This document shows, piece after piece, positions 1-10,579 of a DNA stretch of 64,000 bases (position 1 is the first letter of the stretch; each line of letters opens with the position of its first letter). The notes under the pieces are model-generated. The model did no database searches. It saw nothing but the letters and a program-made list of their open reading frames with translations, and had not been told where the DNA came from. The DNA lies in assembly GCF_000006565.2 (NCBI RefSeq), contig NC_031476.1, positions 124,001 through 188,000 on the forward strand, written 5' to 3'. Origin of the DNA: Toxoplasma gondii ME49 (lineage: Eukaryota > Apicomplexa > Conoidasida > Eucoccidiorida > Sarcocystidae). Made by a program: the position numbers and the translations under genes.

Positions 1-452
1 GAGGGGCTTTCTGCAGGCGAAGCAAACGCAGCGGAGCTTTGGCTTCCAATCTGAATCGCTTCTGACCCAGGGGACATCTCTTGAGCTCGAACAGAGGCAG
101 ACGAAGGGTCCGGCAAAGCGTCCTGAGGGTCTGCAAGTTGGGACGCCGCAAACTCGACAGCTGCGGAAGCAGACTCTGAGGCGGCGGCGCTGTCCAACAG
201 CGTCTCGCCGGGGCAATACTCGTGGTCGGCAGTCGGTGCTCCGTTGTGGTCTGGAACGACACAAGTTGCCGCGGCAGCCTGGAACGAAGGCTGCTCTTCA
301 TGTGTGTTCGACTCCCAGTTCTTCTCCACAGTGTCGCCTGAGTTGCTTCGAATAACCCCAGACGGGGACGGACTCGCCGGCTCTTGCGAAGTGGACTCCG
401 CCCCTCCAGCGCTGTCGAGCGCAGCGCCCGATCCTGAGCGCTCGTTCAGCAT
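1..452 (-). CDS. Partial Ser/Ala/Glu-rich protein, N-terminal part, runs off left edge
   Basis: The minus strand is open without a stop from an ATG at 450-452 to the window edge, about 150 codons. The predicted residues are rich in Ser, Ala, Glu, Pro and Gly (it begins MLNERSGSGAALDSAGGAES), with no signal peptide, membrane segment or recognisable domain. Low-complexity acidic stretches like this are common in coccidian proteins. The frame stays open a little upstream of the ATG, so the true start could lie further right or an upstream exon may exist. I do not recognise the family. Chance openness in GC-rich DNA is possible, so this is a modest-confidence call. Confidence 0.4.
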   Translation of the reverse strand, partial: MLNERSGSGAALDSAGGAESTSQEPASPSPSGVIRSNSGDTVEKNWESNTHEEQPSFQAAAATCVVPDHNGAPTADHEYCPGETLLDSAAASESASAAVEFAASQLADPQDALPDPSSASVRAQEMSPGSEAIQIGSQSSAAFASPAESP

Positions 453-3400
453 TCCAGAAAAAGAAGTTAACGCGGAGGCAGAAAACAACCGAGAAAGAAG
501 CGAAAGACGGTGGAGAGCAGGAGACCTGCCTCGGAGAAAGAGGGTCAGCTAACTCGGAGTTAGGCGCAGGCGACTGGGAGGAGTTGGAGGGCCGAGAGAC
601 GGGTCGAAGAAGAAACTCAACGCAGTTTGCTCTCGAGAAGAGGCTCGGGGGCTCGTGGAAAGAATGTGTGTCAACCCAGAAAAGTCACTGGCGCGGATCT
701 CGTGCCTTCTTTGGTGTTCCCTTCTGCCCCCCCTCCCAGGTGACGGTAGTGACCCAAAAAAGAGATGCGCATGGAAGACCGACACTGTCAAGCATGCTGC
801 AAAGGGCGGGTTCATCGTCCGGGACTCGGAAACGAAGGCGCGCGCGGTTGAGTCCAGGGGTAGATGGGATGGGTCTGAAAAAAAATCAGCAGGGGAACTC
901 TCAGAGAGTCGGTTGACGCAAAGACAGTACGCTCGTGGATTCTGCGCCCGCGTGTTTTTTGACTAGACAACGCGAGAGAGGTAGCCACCCGGGCCGGTGC
1001 ACAAACGAAACCCTGGGAGGCGCGGTGACGCATTCGCAGAAAACAGGCTTTCTGTCCTGCAGCATGAACGAAAACTGGGCAGGTGGAATTGTATGTGAAA
1101 AGTTCCTTTAGCACGTGAGCGCGGACATAAAGAAAAAGATTGCGCCGCGCGCGCTAGGCTCACCTCCCTTGATTGGCGCCCACCCTCCACACGTGCGCGG
1201 CAACAGTTACCCTCCTACGAGCGAAGACACGCGACAGCCAGAAATTTTGCGCAGGCTGCAAGACAAAAGACAGGCTGGAAAAAAGGGGTTTGGGGGCGAA
1301 GGTGCTGATGAGCGGGAGCGAACAGAGGCGAGTAAGAGATAAGGCCAATGCGTTGAAAAGTTGCCTCGAAAGCAGTTCCTCTGGAAACCATGTGGCATAT
1401 CTGCCTACAACCGCGCTTCTCTGCGCACTGCAACAAGCCACCTTTCGAATGGCTCACAGGTTTTACACGGGTTTACCACAAGACGAACAGCGGAAGGGGA
1501 ACTCAAATGCGCTTTCTTGAAGAAATACCAACACGAGGCGTCCACGACTCTCCAAATAGCCAAAATAAGCAGCATCGGGAAACTCGGAAAATGGCGTATC
1601 AGTCTATGACGCCATTACGAAGAAACGATTAGCTGTAGGGACACCTCACCACTCCGCAGCAGGCCTGGCAGCGAATCTTCGCAGGGAATGCCAAACGGAA
1701 GGATTGCAGGGACGAAAAGCAGAGTTGTCTTGTCCGATGTTTATCGAGTGTACCTTACTCGCACGAAAGGCAGCTCGCACTCTCATTGTCCGAATGCAGG
1801 GTCCCAAGTTTCACAAGTAGCACACTAAGTGTTTGGGTGCGAGACCAAGTTTCGTTATTTTCCGCACAGTCGAATATATTCTGGAAATGCAAGATAGCGG
1901 GCGGTACGGGCGTCGAGGAATAAAACGACTACTATCTGAGGAGTAGCGTAGCTGTCCTTAGTCACAATCCGACAAGAGGTACCTGTTTAGAAGCGATGAG
2001 TAGTGCTGGGCTCCTGTTGACCAGCTGGTTCTGTGAACCGTCCAGCACACTGTATCTGAATGTATGATTATGACGCAGACTTGTAATTCATCTTCGGACA
2101 GTGTCGAATTCCCACCTGAATGGTGGACTCCTCGTGTTAGAGGCGGACGGCTGGTGCAATTTGTCGGAGCTTTCTGCGTTGAGGGAAGTTTCCCGGTTCC
2201 AAACGGGTAACTGATGAAGCGGGTGGCTGCTTCGACGACCTTCGAATCCAATACAGTCTTTGTGCGCTTGGACCTACAGTACGTTGTTCAGGTGCATTCG
2301 CTGTAATGGGACCAAGCACTGCATCCAGTTCCTTCTTATGTGCTGCAGCGAACTGCCATCAGAACATCCCTTTCTCGCAGTCCTCTCTACTTCCTAAAAT
2401 CTCTGTCATACCACCTCTACAGCAAAGGGTATTAGAGTTCTCATGTGCACAAATATTAGGCTCTGGAAACACTTGTCCGGTGAATTGACGAGCGGGACGC
2501 CTTCGCGTCACACCGTGTTGTTGACACATTGCTTACCCAGTCACCTCTTGCGTTGCAGCGGGAGCGCACACCATTCAAGCAAGTAGATAAATAGTGTCCA
2601 CGAGAAAGCATGTTAGTGTGCGGATGTCTCAGTTTTTGGAACCATGCCATTTTAGCTACTGCTTTGTGTTGCAAGTGACAAATCGGTGGATTGCCAGCAA
2701 CACACAGCGTGATTGCATACCCATACAGATATAAGTTGTCTTTTAGTGTCTATAAATGTCAGCGTGTCGTGCGCAGGTGCCTCGTTTTTGTTGACAATGG
2801 CGCACGCACATGCCTGTTATGCGGCCAGCATTAACCTCTTTTCTTTTAGTGGTCTAACCGACGTGTGCCTATAAAACATCAGCGTGCTGGTTGGTAGACA
2901 GTCGTAATTCTATATGTTCTTTGTGAGATGTTTTACGATGAACGAGCATCGCCCACGGGATCTCACTATCCCTTGGCTCTGATACGCCACCAGCTACAAG
3001 TTCACGGTGGAAAAGAAGCCACAAATTTCTGTTCCACCGTCCAAAACACCGAGTGGCTCTCGAGGCTGTCCTCCGTGAGAAAAACAATCTCTCTACCCGC
3101 TCAAGATTTCCTCGGAAAGGTGGTGCAAAATGGAGTGGAGAGTGGGGCAGTCAGCAGGCCGTAAAGACGCAGCTTGTACAGATTGACGCCATATCGACCT
3201 AGAATTGTCAATCAGAGGATGCAGGTCGCCTCGTAAAATTTACCTGCTTGTGCCATCGGGAAAGAGAGATTATTGAGAAGCGAGGGACTGATAAAAGCCT
3301 GCGAAACTGTTGATTGAGCGAGTGCTGTGTTGAGTTTTTAGCGGAAGAGTCATAGTCGGCAGTCTCTAGAATGAGCTCTCACACTCGCAAGCTATGGTTT

Positions 3401-3475
3401 GACTCTCAGCTGCCAATAAAAACGTCAACGAGTGGGTATCTGTTTCCTTGCCAGTTGTACGCAGGCATCACCGAG
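453..3475. other. Intergenic region, no supported gene
   Basis: No reading frame here shows convincing protein character; the short open frames in 550-1630 overlap one another on both strands and look like chance. From about 1650 the DNA is plainer and more AT-rich, with no TA microsatellites and no CT/GA strand bias, unlike the rest of the window. It should hold the promoter of the left-edge gene and the promoter and 5' leader of the surface-antigen-like gene starting at 3476. Confidence 0.5.
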
Positions 3476-4114
3476 ATGGCTGTTGCAGCAGGCTCTTTAA
3501 TTAGTTTCCTAGTCGTTTCAGGCGTCATGCTACTCTGGAGCCCCAGCCTGTGTGCCGGAGTTCCTCAGGGGCTCGCGGATCACAGTGTCGTGATCCCAGC
3601 CGACGGCCTTGCCGCCGACGCGCGTTACGATTTCTGGCTACAGGCTAATCAGACGTTTCAGATTATTGACCGAACGGCCGACTTTAGTGCAATGGTCGAG
3701 CCCCCGACTTTCTCCACTGAAGCGTATGCCTATAACAACCCCAACTGTGACCTTGGGCGTAAGATCAGTTACAAACAAGAGTTTGCGTTCGCGAGCCCCG
3801 ACCACATTTTCTGGAGAAGAGACATCGAACGAGACGAGCTGGATGGCAGAAAGTACACTTTCACCACTCCGCCCGATGATGGTCTGGAAGATCGCGTCGT
3901 CGAGTTCTGTCTCGTTGTCAGCGGGCCGGGAACGCATGCAGACGGCGACGACCCCAACATCGTGTTCAGACGCCGACTCCAAGATCAAGAGTTCTTCACA
4001 GCCAGCGAACATACACTCACGCTTGTGATCCACGCGGGTGCAAGGCCCCAGCTCACAGGGATCCTCTCGGGCGCCTTTGGGGGGGTCGCGCTTTCCCTTC
4101 TGTCTAATGTGTAA
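3476..4114 (+). CDS. Secreted SRS-like surface protein, possibly GPI-anchored
   Basis: A 212-aa protein. I chose the ATG at 3476 rather than the in-frame ATG at 3371 because it places a classical signal peptide at the start (MAVAAGSLISFLVVSGVMLL, cleavage probably after SLCAG, residues 27-30). The mature part is about 180 residues with only two cysteines, in NPNCDLG and VEFCLVV. The stretch YTFTTPPDDGLEDRVVEFC resembles the last strand of an SRS (SAG1-related) domain, where a Cys follows a TFP-like motif. The C-terminus is weakly hydrophobic (GILSGAFGGVALSLLSNV) and could be a GPI-attachment signal. Normal SRS domains have four to six cysteines, so this is either a very divergent single-domain SRS protein or an SRS-unrelated surface antigen. 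No intron is needed. Secretion is well supported; the family is tentative. Confidence 0.6.
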   Translation: MAVAAGSLISFLVVSGVMLLWSPSLCAGVPQGLADHSVVIPADGLAADARYDFWLQANQTFQIIDRTADFSAMVEPPTFSTEAYAYNNPNCDLGRKISYKQEFAFASPDHIFWRRDIERDELDGRKYTFTTPPDDGLEDRVVEFCLVVSGPGTHADGDDPNIVFRRRLQDQEFFTASEHTLTLVIHAGARPQLTGILSGAFGGVALSLLSNV

Positions 4115-6875
4115 CAACGGGGGGCTCGCGGGATACATCACGACTGTGTTGGGACGAAGGAGGGTCGTCCAAAGTCTTCCCGTCGGTACCGTATCCGCCA
4201 CAAGTAGGTCGTGATCATCCCCCCTATCCACAGATTGTTGTGGTACGCACTTACTTCGTTCCCCCTCGTCTACAAGATCTCTGTTAGTTATGAGTGAGAC
4301 TCTACAGAGTATCACCTGTCAAGAAAATGTCTTGCTCGTCTCACGTTGCGGGTATACTGTCGTCAGTCTGTCCGGTAAAAGCCCTTGAAAGGTGTCTGCA
4401 CAAAGGTACGAGAGCCGGGGTGCTTCTTCGTAGCAAGAACTCACCACCTGCTGTGAATTCTTCCGGTGGAAAATTATTGGTATCTCACATCTCTGTATCA
4501 GTGCTAAAGACTGGTGAAAGTCTTTACACATCACATTTCTTAAATCTTAAAGTGTAGCGTTTCCAGATGTATTTCGATGAAATTGGTTTCGCTGCACTCC
4601 GAGGTGATGAGTCTTTCTCGGCTGACTTCTGTTGAAGCTGCAGCATCTGTGGAGACTGAACTTGAGACCACCGCGTGCTTCCAGGCGGTTGCCACTTAAT
4701 AAGTAAGGTGCGAGTGATTTCGCTGGCGTAGGTGTTGACTGATTGTCCGTAGAGTGCAGGCAAACACAAAAACTGCAAATGACAGTACATAATCGTTGGT
4801 CCGTTCAGTGAGATGTACACGGCAGCATCCACGGTGTCGGTTTAATGTTTCCTGCAGTCCAAAAACGCCGACGTTTTGAGGGCGGTGCGATTTGCGTGCG
4901 AGATTGGCCTCGGGGCCACAGACACTATGTAAAGAGGGTACGCTTGGTCAAGCGCTCGACTTTGTCCCATAGACTGAATGAAGTGCGACGACACAATCGC
5001 TTTTCCTGCCCGTTTCCTGAACGCTTTCTGTGGAAACCGATTTAGATTGGAATGTGTCGACAGAGGCGTGCGCGAGCAACAGAAACGTGGCTGACTCAAA
5101 GTGAACGCACTGGTAACAACTGTGGTTCTTTCCCGGCCAAGAAGCCACCTAGTGAGTGACTCGTTGAAGCGTTCTCTTCATAAAAACACAGAGGACTGTA
5201 CGCACGCGTACCGCAGACGAGCTTCTGAAAAACATTCCAGTGGGTCAGTCCCGCTTTCTTTCGTCCACCCTTTCGTCCACCAACGTCTACCGACGAGTCC
5301 TCCCCTTTCCCTCCGAAACTATCACATCATGATATCTTTGTAATTCGACACACGCTAGGGTTTCGAAACTTTCTCATCCTCTACACGGGAAACGCGCGCG
5401 CGTATCTCCGGTAAACAGCGTAGAGCTCTTCGTGACCAACGACTGACCATGGCGCTTCGACACCGAACTTCCCCGAATTCCGGAGAACCCGAACGCATAC
5501 TGAATAAGCCAAAGTGCAGAATACGGAAAATTGGCGAAATGTGTGCGAGTCGCGTCGAGCAAACCATGTGCAAGAACCTACCCAGTGCTCGATGCTTATG
5601 CCACTCGGTGGGACGGACGGCGCTAGTCTCTGTCCGCGACGGCTACACACGTGCTACACTTTGCGCCGTGCCGTCGCACACTATCTTCGAATTGAAAAAC
5701 GTTTTGTCAGGCAAAGCGGAAACTGTCACGGGTTCAGTGGCCGTGTGTCCGTTAGTTCTAGAAATTTTCGCATACCACCGGAGGAAGCACCAGGCGACCT
5801 GGCTTTGAGGACGAGCAAAGCGCATGTGACACACCGGACCCGCGTGCGCGAAAGTTTTCTCCGAGTCTCATGTTGACTCTAGCGACGGCGACCCACGCTC
5901 ATGTGTATGAGAATCACGCCTTTTCCTTCTCTCCTGTACACGTGGCTTTCCTATTTCGCCTTCAGAGTTCATCCCATGCGACCGTGTACGTAACTGTTTT
6001 CTTCCTTCGATCTTTCGTTTTTTTCACCAGCTGTCGCGCAAATCTCAGCCGTCCCAAACTTCGGACCTGCCGACAGGAGATGCGCCGCTACTGCCATCGC
6101 CGGCGCTGTTTCGCATCAGCGGTAGATGTTGCGTGTGCATCTCCGGGTTCTCTTCCCTCCTTGGCGCCAATGCAGTCCACGTGTCTTTGCGTAATCTTTT
6201 GCCGTCCTGGCTTGCTCTTCGCCGTCGAGTTAGAGCTCTGAAAACCACACATGTGCGCCGATTGCTGGACGCCAGCGCGCCGCCCAGAGCTTTCCAGCTG
6301 GCTGGCGCACTGACCGATCAGGTCACCGAGGGTCCGAGCGAGAGCACTTGTGGACGCAGCAGAGTTCCCTTTTCGAACTCTGCGCATGCGAAATAACTTC
6401 ATCCCCGTTTACACTTTGTTACACTTTCAACATTGCTCATATTTGATCTGTGCGGCTGTGCGAGGCTCTAACCCGCGGAAATTCGCGGCGTCGCAGCACA
6501 CCACGCGGCTGCAGCCGCATACCGCAGATGTTGACTTCATCTGGGCTTTTTCATTTAGTCTCTTCTACCTCGACCTCAGACAGTGTCTTCCCGACGTGGT
6601 GCAAGAACCGAAGGGTTATGTATTGTCAGTAGACAGCGTGCGAGTCTCTGAGTGCCAGTGTGTGACTCTCGTGCCGTTTTAAAATACGCCGGAGGACACC
6701 TGGCGCCCCTTCTGCAGTCCACGGTGTGCATGAAGACATTCCTCATTCGCTTGGAAGCACTCACCTGGAAGTTCCTGCTGTCGATCGGAGCCTTCACTCT
6801 CCGTGTTTCTGCGCACGCGCTGCCTAGCCGGGCTGCTGGCCAGCTGTGGGTCTCCTTTAAAAAGCCGTTTCCAGA
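4115..6875. other. Intergenic region, no supported gene
   Basis: Holds the 3' flank of the SRS-like gene and the upstream region of the gene at 6876. Several 60-120 codon open frames exist on both strands between 5350 and 6700, but they overlap each other, lack domain-like character and have no consistent splice partners. I see no tRNA-like or other RNA gene. Confidence 0.45.
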
Positions 6876-9005
6876 ATGATGTATCCGTTGAGTTGCCACG
6901 AGGAACACATTCAGTTCCCGTACCCGTTTATCAGCCCGCCGCGGTCGCTTCCGGGGCCGCCTCCAGGAAAAAGCCGTGACATTTTCGACCCGCTCAAGCG
7001 CCGCGCAGACTCGCATGGCGTGCTTTCATGGCTGTTAGACGCTCGCAACAACCTGCGGCATCTTCCGGAACTCCCGCCTCGCCGAGTCTGGGGCCGCGTG
7101 CTCTCGATGGTCCCCGAGTCTGCGAGAGTGCGTGCCAAGTCCGACAGCGACAACCTCTCTGGGGAGTTCCTCCGGCGCCGCGAGCACCAGCTCGAACTGC
7201 GACGTCGACTGCGGGACCGCCACCAAGAACTCGAACGCGAGGCGCAGCAGAACGCGCCAACCCAGCCTGGCTTCCGAGGTGTACGTACACCCGAAGTGCC
7301 TGGAGAGGACCCGGCAAAGACGCGGCGGCCGACCGGCCTGTTGTCACTTGCCATGTTTTTGCGAAAAAACGGCGACTTGCTCCGAGCCACGCGGCTGCGA
7401 CCTACACCGCGGGCGAATATAGGCGATCCGCAGGAAGATTCTGACGACGAACGCTCTCCGTTACACGACGTTCTGAATCTGTCGGACCCCGAGAGTTACG
7501 CGTTCCCCAACTCCGACGACGACGGGTGCATTCTGCGCCTCGGGACCCGGTCCAATCTGCCCGCAGAGTGCCCCGGCGCTCCCACCCGCCGCAAGAACAG
7601 CCAGGGGAGCACAGTCAGCAGCTCGAGGTCGAGAGGGAAGGGCGGCAGCGAGCAGTCCGTCCAAAAGAGGAACTTTCTGTCTCCGGAAGACGGCCCACCG
7701 CGGCGAGGACGCGGGTTCCTCAGCAACTTGCGTCCGACGGAGGCTCGGCAGGAGTCAGACGAACGCTTCGTGACTGCGTGGTCTCACAACGACGAAGACG
7801 GGGCGAGGCTTGTAGTTCCGTCGCGGCTTGTCAGCACGCTTGACGATTCGGCAGAGAACGGCAACGGCGGGTCCGACCGAGTTAGGTCCGACGACTCCGC
7901 CAGGTCGTTCCCCGCGGAGAGAAGCCGCGTTGCGCGTCTAGCAGGAACGTCTGAAATTCTCGGTGACAATGCTCCGCTATCCCCGTTGCCGAGAGGCTAT
8001 GCCACGAGCGACAGAGACCGGAAGAAATCGGCTCTCGCCCTCGATCCGCGGCATCTGGAGAAGTCAGTCCCTTCGCGCGAAGCAACTCACTCGAGAGAAG
8101 CTTCTGGACGTTTCCAGAGCCTCCAAGCTAGCTCGCGGGGGACCTCATACACTCCCGGTGACTTCGGTGAGACCGCCGACGCGACCGCCAACTTCCCGGC
8201 AAACGACCAATACCTCCGGCCGCTACACCACCCGTTTCCTCTGTCTCACCACGGCCACCACGTCTCCCTGCCTATGTTCTCCCGCCTCCCGGAGCACCCG
8301 TTCTCGCCGGCGTCGGCATGCACGCCCACTCAGAAGGTGTTGCCTTACACTCTGAAGGACTTGCCAGACAGTCCAGGTCCGCAGACGAGGCCGTACAGGC
8401 CAGCGAACTCGAAGATTCGCCGCGGAAACACGAGCGTAGAGAAGAGCCGCGCGCGGGACGCCTCGACGCGCAGACGCAGAGACGGCGCCGGCTGCTCGGT
8501 CTCGCGCAGAAAACCGAAGCCGGGCCGGGCAAGTGCTGAGAAGCGCAAACCCCTCGTTCCGATGTACAGACAGAGCCCCAGTCAAGGGATTCAGCCGCTC
8601 GAAAGACGACCTGTGCAGGCTTCAGAGGATTTCGGCTCCTGCGACAGACTTCTCGAAGAGTGGACGGAGTACCGCAAATTTCTCGAGCAAAGGCTGCACG
8701 ATGGCGAAACAAGGGAAGCCAGGGGAACCGCTGCACACGGTTACGCGACCCGCCTCGAGTCCCCGGCGAGTGAAGCTCGGCCTCTCTCTGGAAGACTGGA
8801 GTGTCTCGGCAGCTCCAGTGCGCGATCCGCGAGAGGCGCTTCGGGCGGATCGGAGCGTTGTGGACCCTGCTGTGGCACCGAGGAAGCGACGCGGGAGACA
8901 GGCGTTTCTGGAAAAACGTCTTTTTGTGGGTGGGTGATGGCCGGAAGCTCCAGTTCCGACGGTGTCGGCAGATTTGTCGGTTCTGTCCCGCGTGTCGACC
9001 GATAG
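6876..9005 (+). CDS. Unrecognised 709-aa basic, low-complexity protein
   Basis: A single uninterrupted frame of 709 codons starting at ATG 6876. Its length without stops and consistent amino-acid character support a real gene, but I do not recognise a family. The N-terminus (residues 1-35) is Pro/aromatic with no signal peptide. Residues about 98-125 form a short charged, coiled-coil-like helix (FLRRREHQLELRRRLRDRHQ). The rest is Ser/Arg/Pro/Asp-rich and probably disordered, with acidic Ser clusters such as EDSDDERS and NSDDDG that look like CK2-type phosphorylation sites, and a conserved-looking segment near residues 630-650 (LLEEWTEYRKFLEQRL). No membrane segments are seen. It converges on the kelch gene to its right. 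Additional exons on either side cannot be excluded. Confidence 0.72.
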   Translation: MMYPLSCHEEHIQFPYPFISPPRSLPGPPPGKSRDIFDPLKRRADSHGVLSWLLDARNNLRHLPELPPRRVWGRVLSMVPESARVRAKSDSDNLSGEFLRRREHQLELRRRLRDRHQELEREAQQNAPTQPGFRGVRTPEVPGEDPAKTRRPTGLLSLAMFLRKNGDLLRATRLRPTPRANIGDPQEDSDDERSPLHDVLNLSDPESYAFPNSDDDGCILRLGTRSNLPAECPGAPTRRKNSQGSTVSSSRSRGKGGSEQSVQKRNFLSPEDGPPRRGRGFLSNLRPTEARQESDERFVTAWSHNDEDGARLVVPSRLVSTLDDSAENGNGGSDRVRSDDSARSFPAERSRVARLAGTSEILGDNAPLSPLPRGYATSDRDRKKSALALDPRHLEKSVPSREATHSREASGRFQSLQASSRGTSYTPGDFGETADATANFPANDQYLRPLHHPFPLSHHGHHVSLPMFSRLPEHPFSPASACTPTQKVLPYTLKDLPDSPGPQTRPYRPANSKIRRGNTSVEKSRARDASTRRRRDGAGCSVSRRKPKPGRASAEKRKPLVPMYRQSPSQGIQPLERRPVQASEDFGSCDRLLEEWTEYRKFLEQRLHDGETREARGTAAHGYATRLESPASEARPLSGRLECLGSSSARSARGASGGSERCGPCCGTEEATRETGVSGKTSFCGWVMAGSSSSDGVGRFVGSVPRVDR
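7278..7291. repeat. 14-nt palindrome GGTGTACGTACACC, copy 1
   Basis: A perfect inverted repeat inside the coding sequence of the 709-aa protein, read there as Gly-Val-Arg-Thr-Pro. The same 14 bases recur at 23281 and 37724. Confidence 0.9.
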
Positions 9006-10579
9006 ACTGGGGGAAGCGAGTCCTGTGCGTGCAGAGGGGGTCACGGGGTGTGAGTTCGAGCGGGTGAAAAAGACTGAAAATGCTGCACCAACGCGACTCC
9101 TCGTGACTTGAAAGAATTGCAGCTCGAAGTTGAAGGAGTCGTGGCAGATGCCAACTGCGCACACACTCTGAAATCACGACACGAGCTAAACGTCCGCTTC
9201 GTAGCTGTTCTTTCTAGATACCACTGTAGTAGGCACTATACTCTCGAGAAGTGACGGCCACGAAGAACACAGCACAGAAAAGGTTCAACACCGCCAAACA
9301 CTTCCGGCCATGTGAGAAGGCAAAGTCGTGCGAGGCCCTCCTTCTGGGGAAAGTGAAGGCCTCTGACAGATGTTGCCTGCGTCTGTTGAGGCACGAAGTC
9401 ACGTTAGGCATCACAGGGTCATTTGCTTCTTTTCAGAAACCGTTGGCGACTCCAAGGAAACAACGTGTCTGATGTAATGCTACAACGATTCTTTGGATCA
9501 CATTGCGTCTCGCCTTTCAAAGAGGCTGTGTTGTACCGGTGTTATCCGTCGCCTACTTACGTTTGAGAGATTCTCGCGAGACGTCGTTTCAGTTGCTCTT
9601 CTCAGACGACAAAGAAGCACTGGTCGCTAAGAGTGACACGCCGGCAAATGCGGTTTTGCGAGTTCCCCAGTCGAAATTCAGTCTTTTCTACGCAGAGCTG
9701 CCGCCAGACCGCTTCCATCTGAGCCGTGTTTTTCCGGAAAACCAAGACTTTTCTTTTCGCACAGAAACAACGAAATATACCTTTGTGTTCTTGGCACTAC
9801 GCGAAAACCGGAACTCGACTCCGACGCAGATGTGGTCGCTCCACCCACCTAAAATGTGCATGTCGGACTGACGTTTAACCGCTACTATACAGTCCTCCGA
9901 AACGCAGTTTTCTCTCGCACGTTCGGGGTGTAATGTCTGGCGCTCGAAGAGACACGAAACACTTCCGTTGGACAGCGAGACGTCCCGCCTTTCGCTTGCC
10001 CGTCTGTGTTTACTGGGTCCGAGTTCTGTTGTCCTGTTCACGACCATCGTGTCTCTTTCAGACCCCGAAAAACCACCGAGGGGCTGGCGTACCGTCTCCA
10101 CGAACTGTTTCTTAGTTCGCTTGTCAGTGCTTGCGTGCGGAACGTGGCATGAAAGCAGAAGGGGAAGTTTTTTCTATTTCCCCCACCTACGGCACTGCCT
10201 TTTGCTTCCGAAGGGAGCGAGGCCGAAGCCTCTGCGCCTCTCCCCAGCCCCGGCTTGCCGCTGAGAGAGGGCAACCCGTGACTGTGGAGACAGTCTCGTC
10301 CTCTGTCTTTGAGCTCGCAATTCATGTGGGCAATGCAGCGACATGCCTCGACAAAGTGCAAAAGCGAAACCGGTCGAACACCAGACCAAAGGGCAAGAAG
10401 AGACCGAGACCGGTCGGAAAAAAGCGGCTCAACATACGAAACACAGGATGACGGAAAAGCCGAAAGAAAGAGAGCGGCGTCACGCGCCGACGAGAAGCAC
10501 TGGAGCCTCGGGATCCACGCCGCCCACAAATCCCGTCTTCCAGCTGAGAACAAACGGGCATTTGAATTGCCATTTCTCT
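9006..10579. other. Convergent intergenic region
   Basis: The 3' flanks of the plus-strand 709-aa gene and the minus-strand kelch gene meet here. Open frames on both strands (for example 9503-9871 plus and 10038-10553 minus) show no domain character and no splice link to the neighbours. Both 3' UTRs and poly(A) sites should lie here; I cannot place them. Confidence 0.45.

Noticed and set aside
3371..3475. Upstream in-frame ATG of the SRS-like gene
   Set aside because: It would add 35 residues ahead of a perfect signal peptide, burying it. The ATG at 3476 is more credible.
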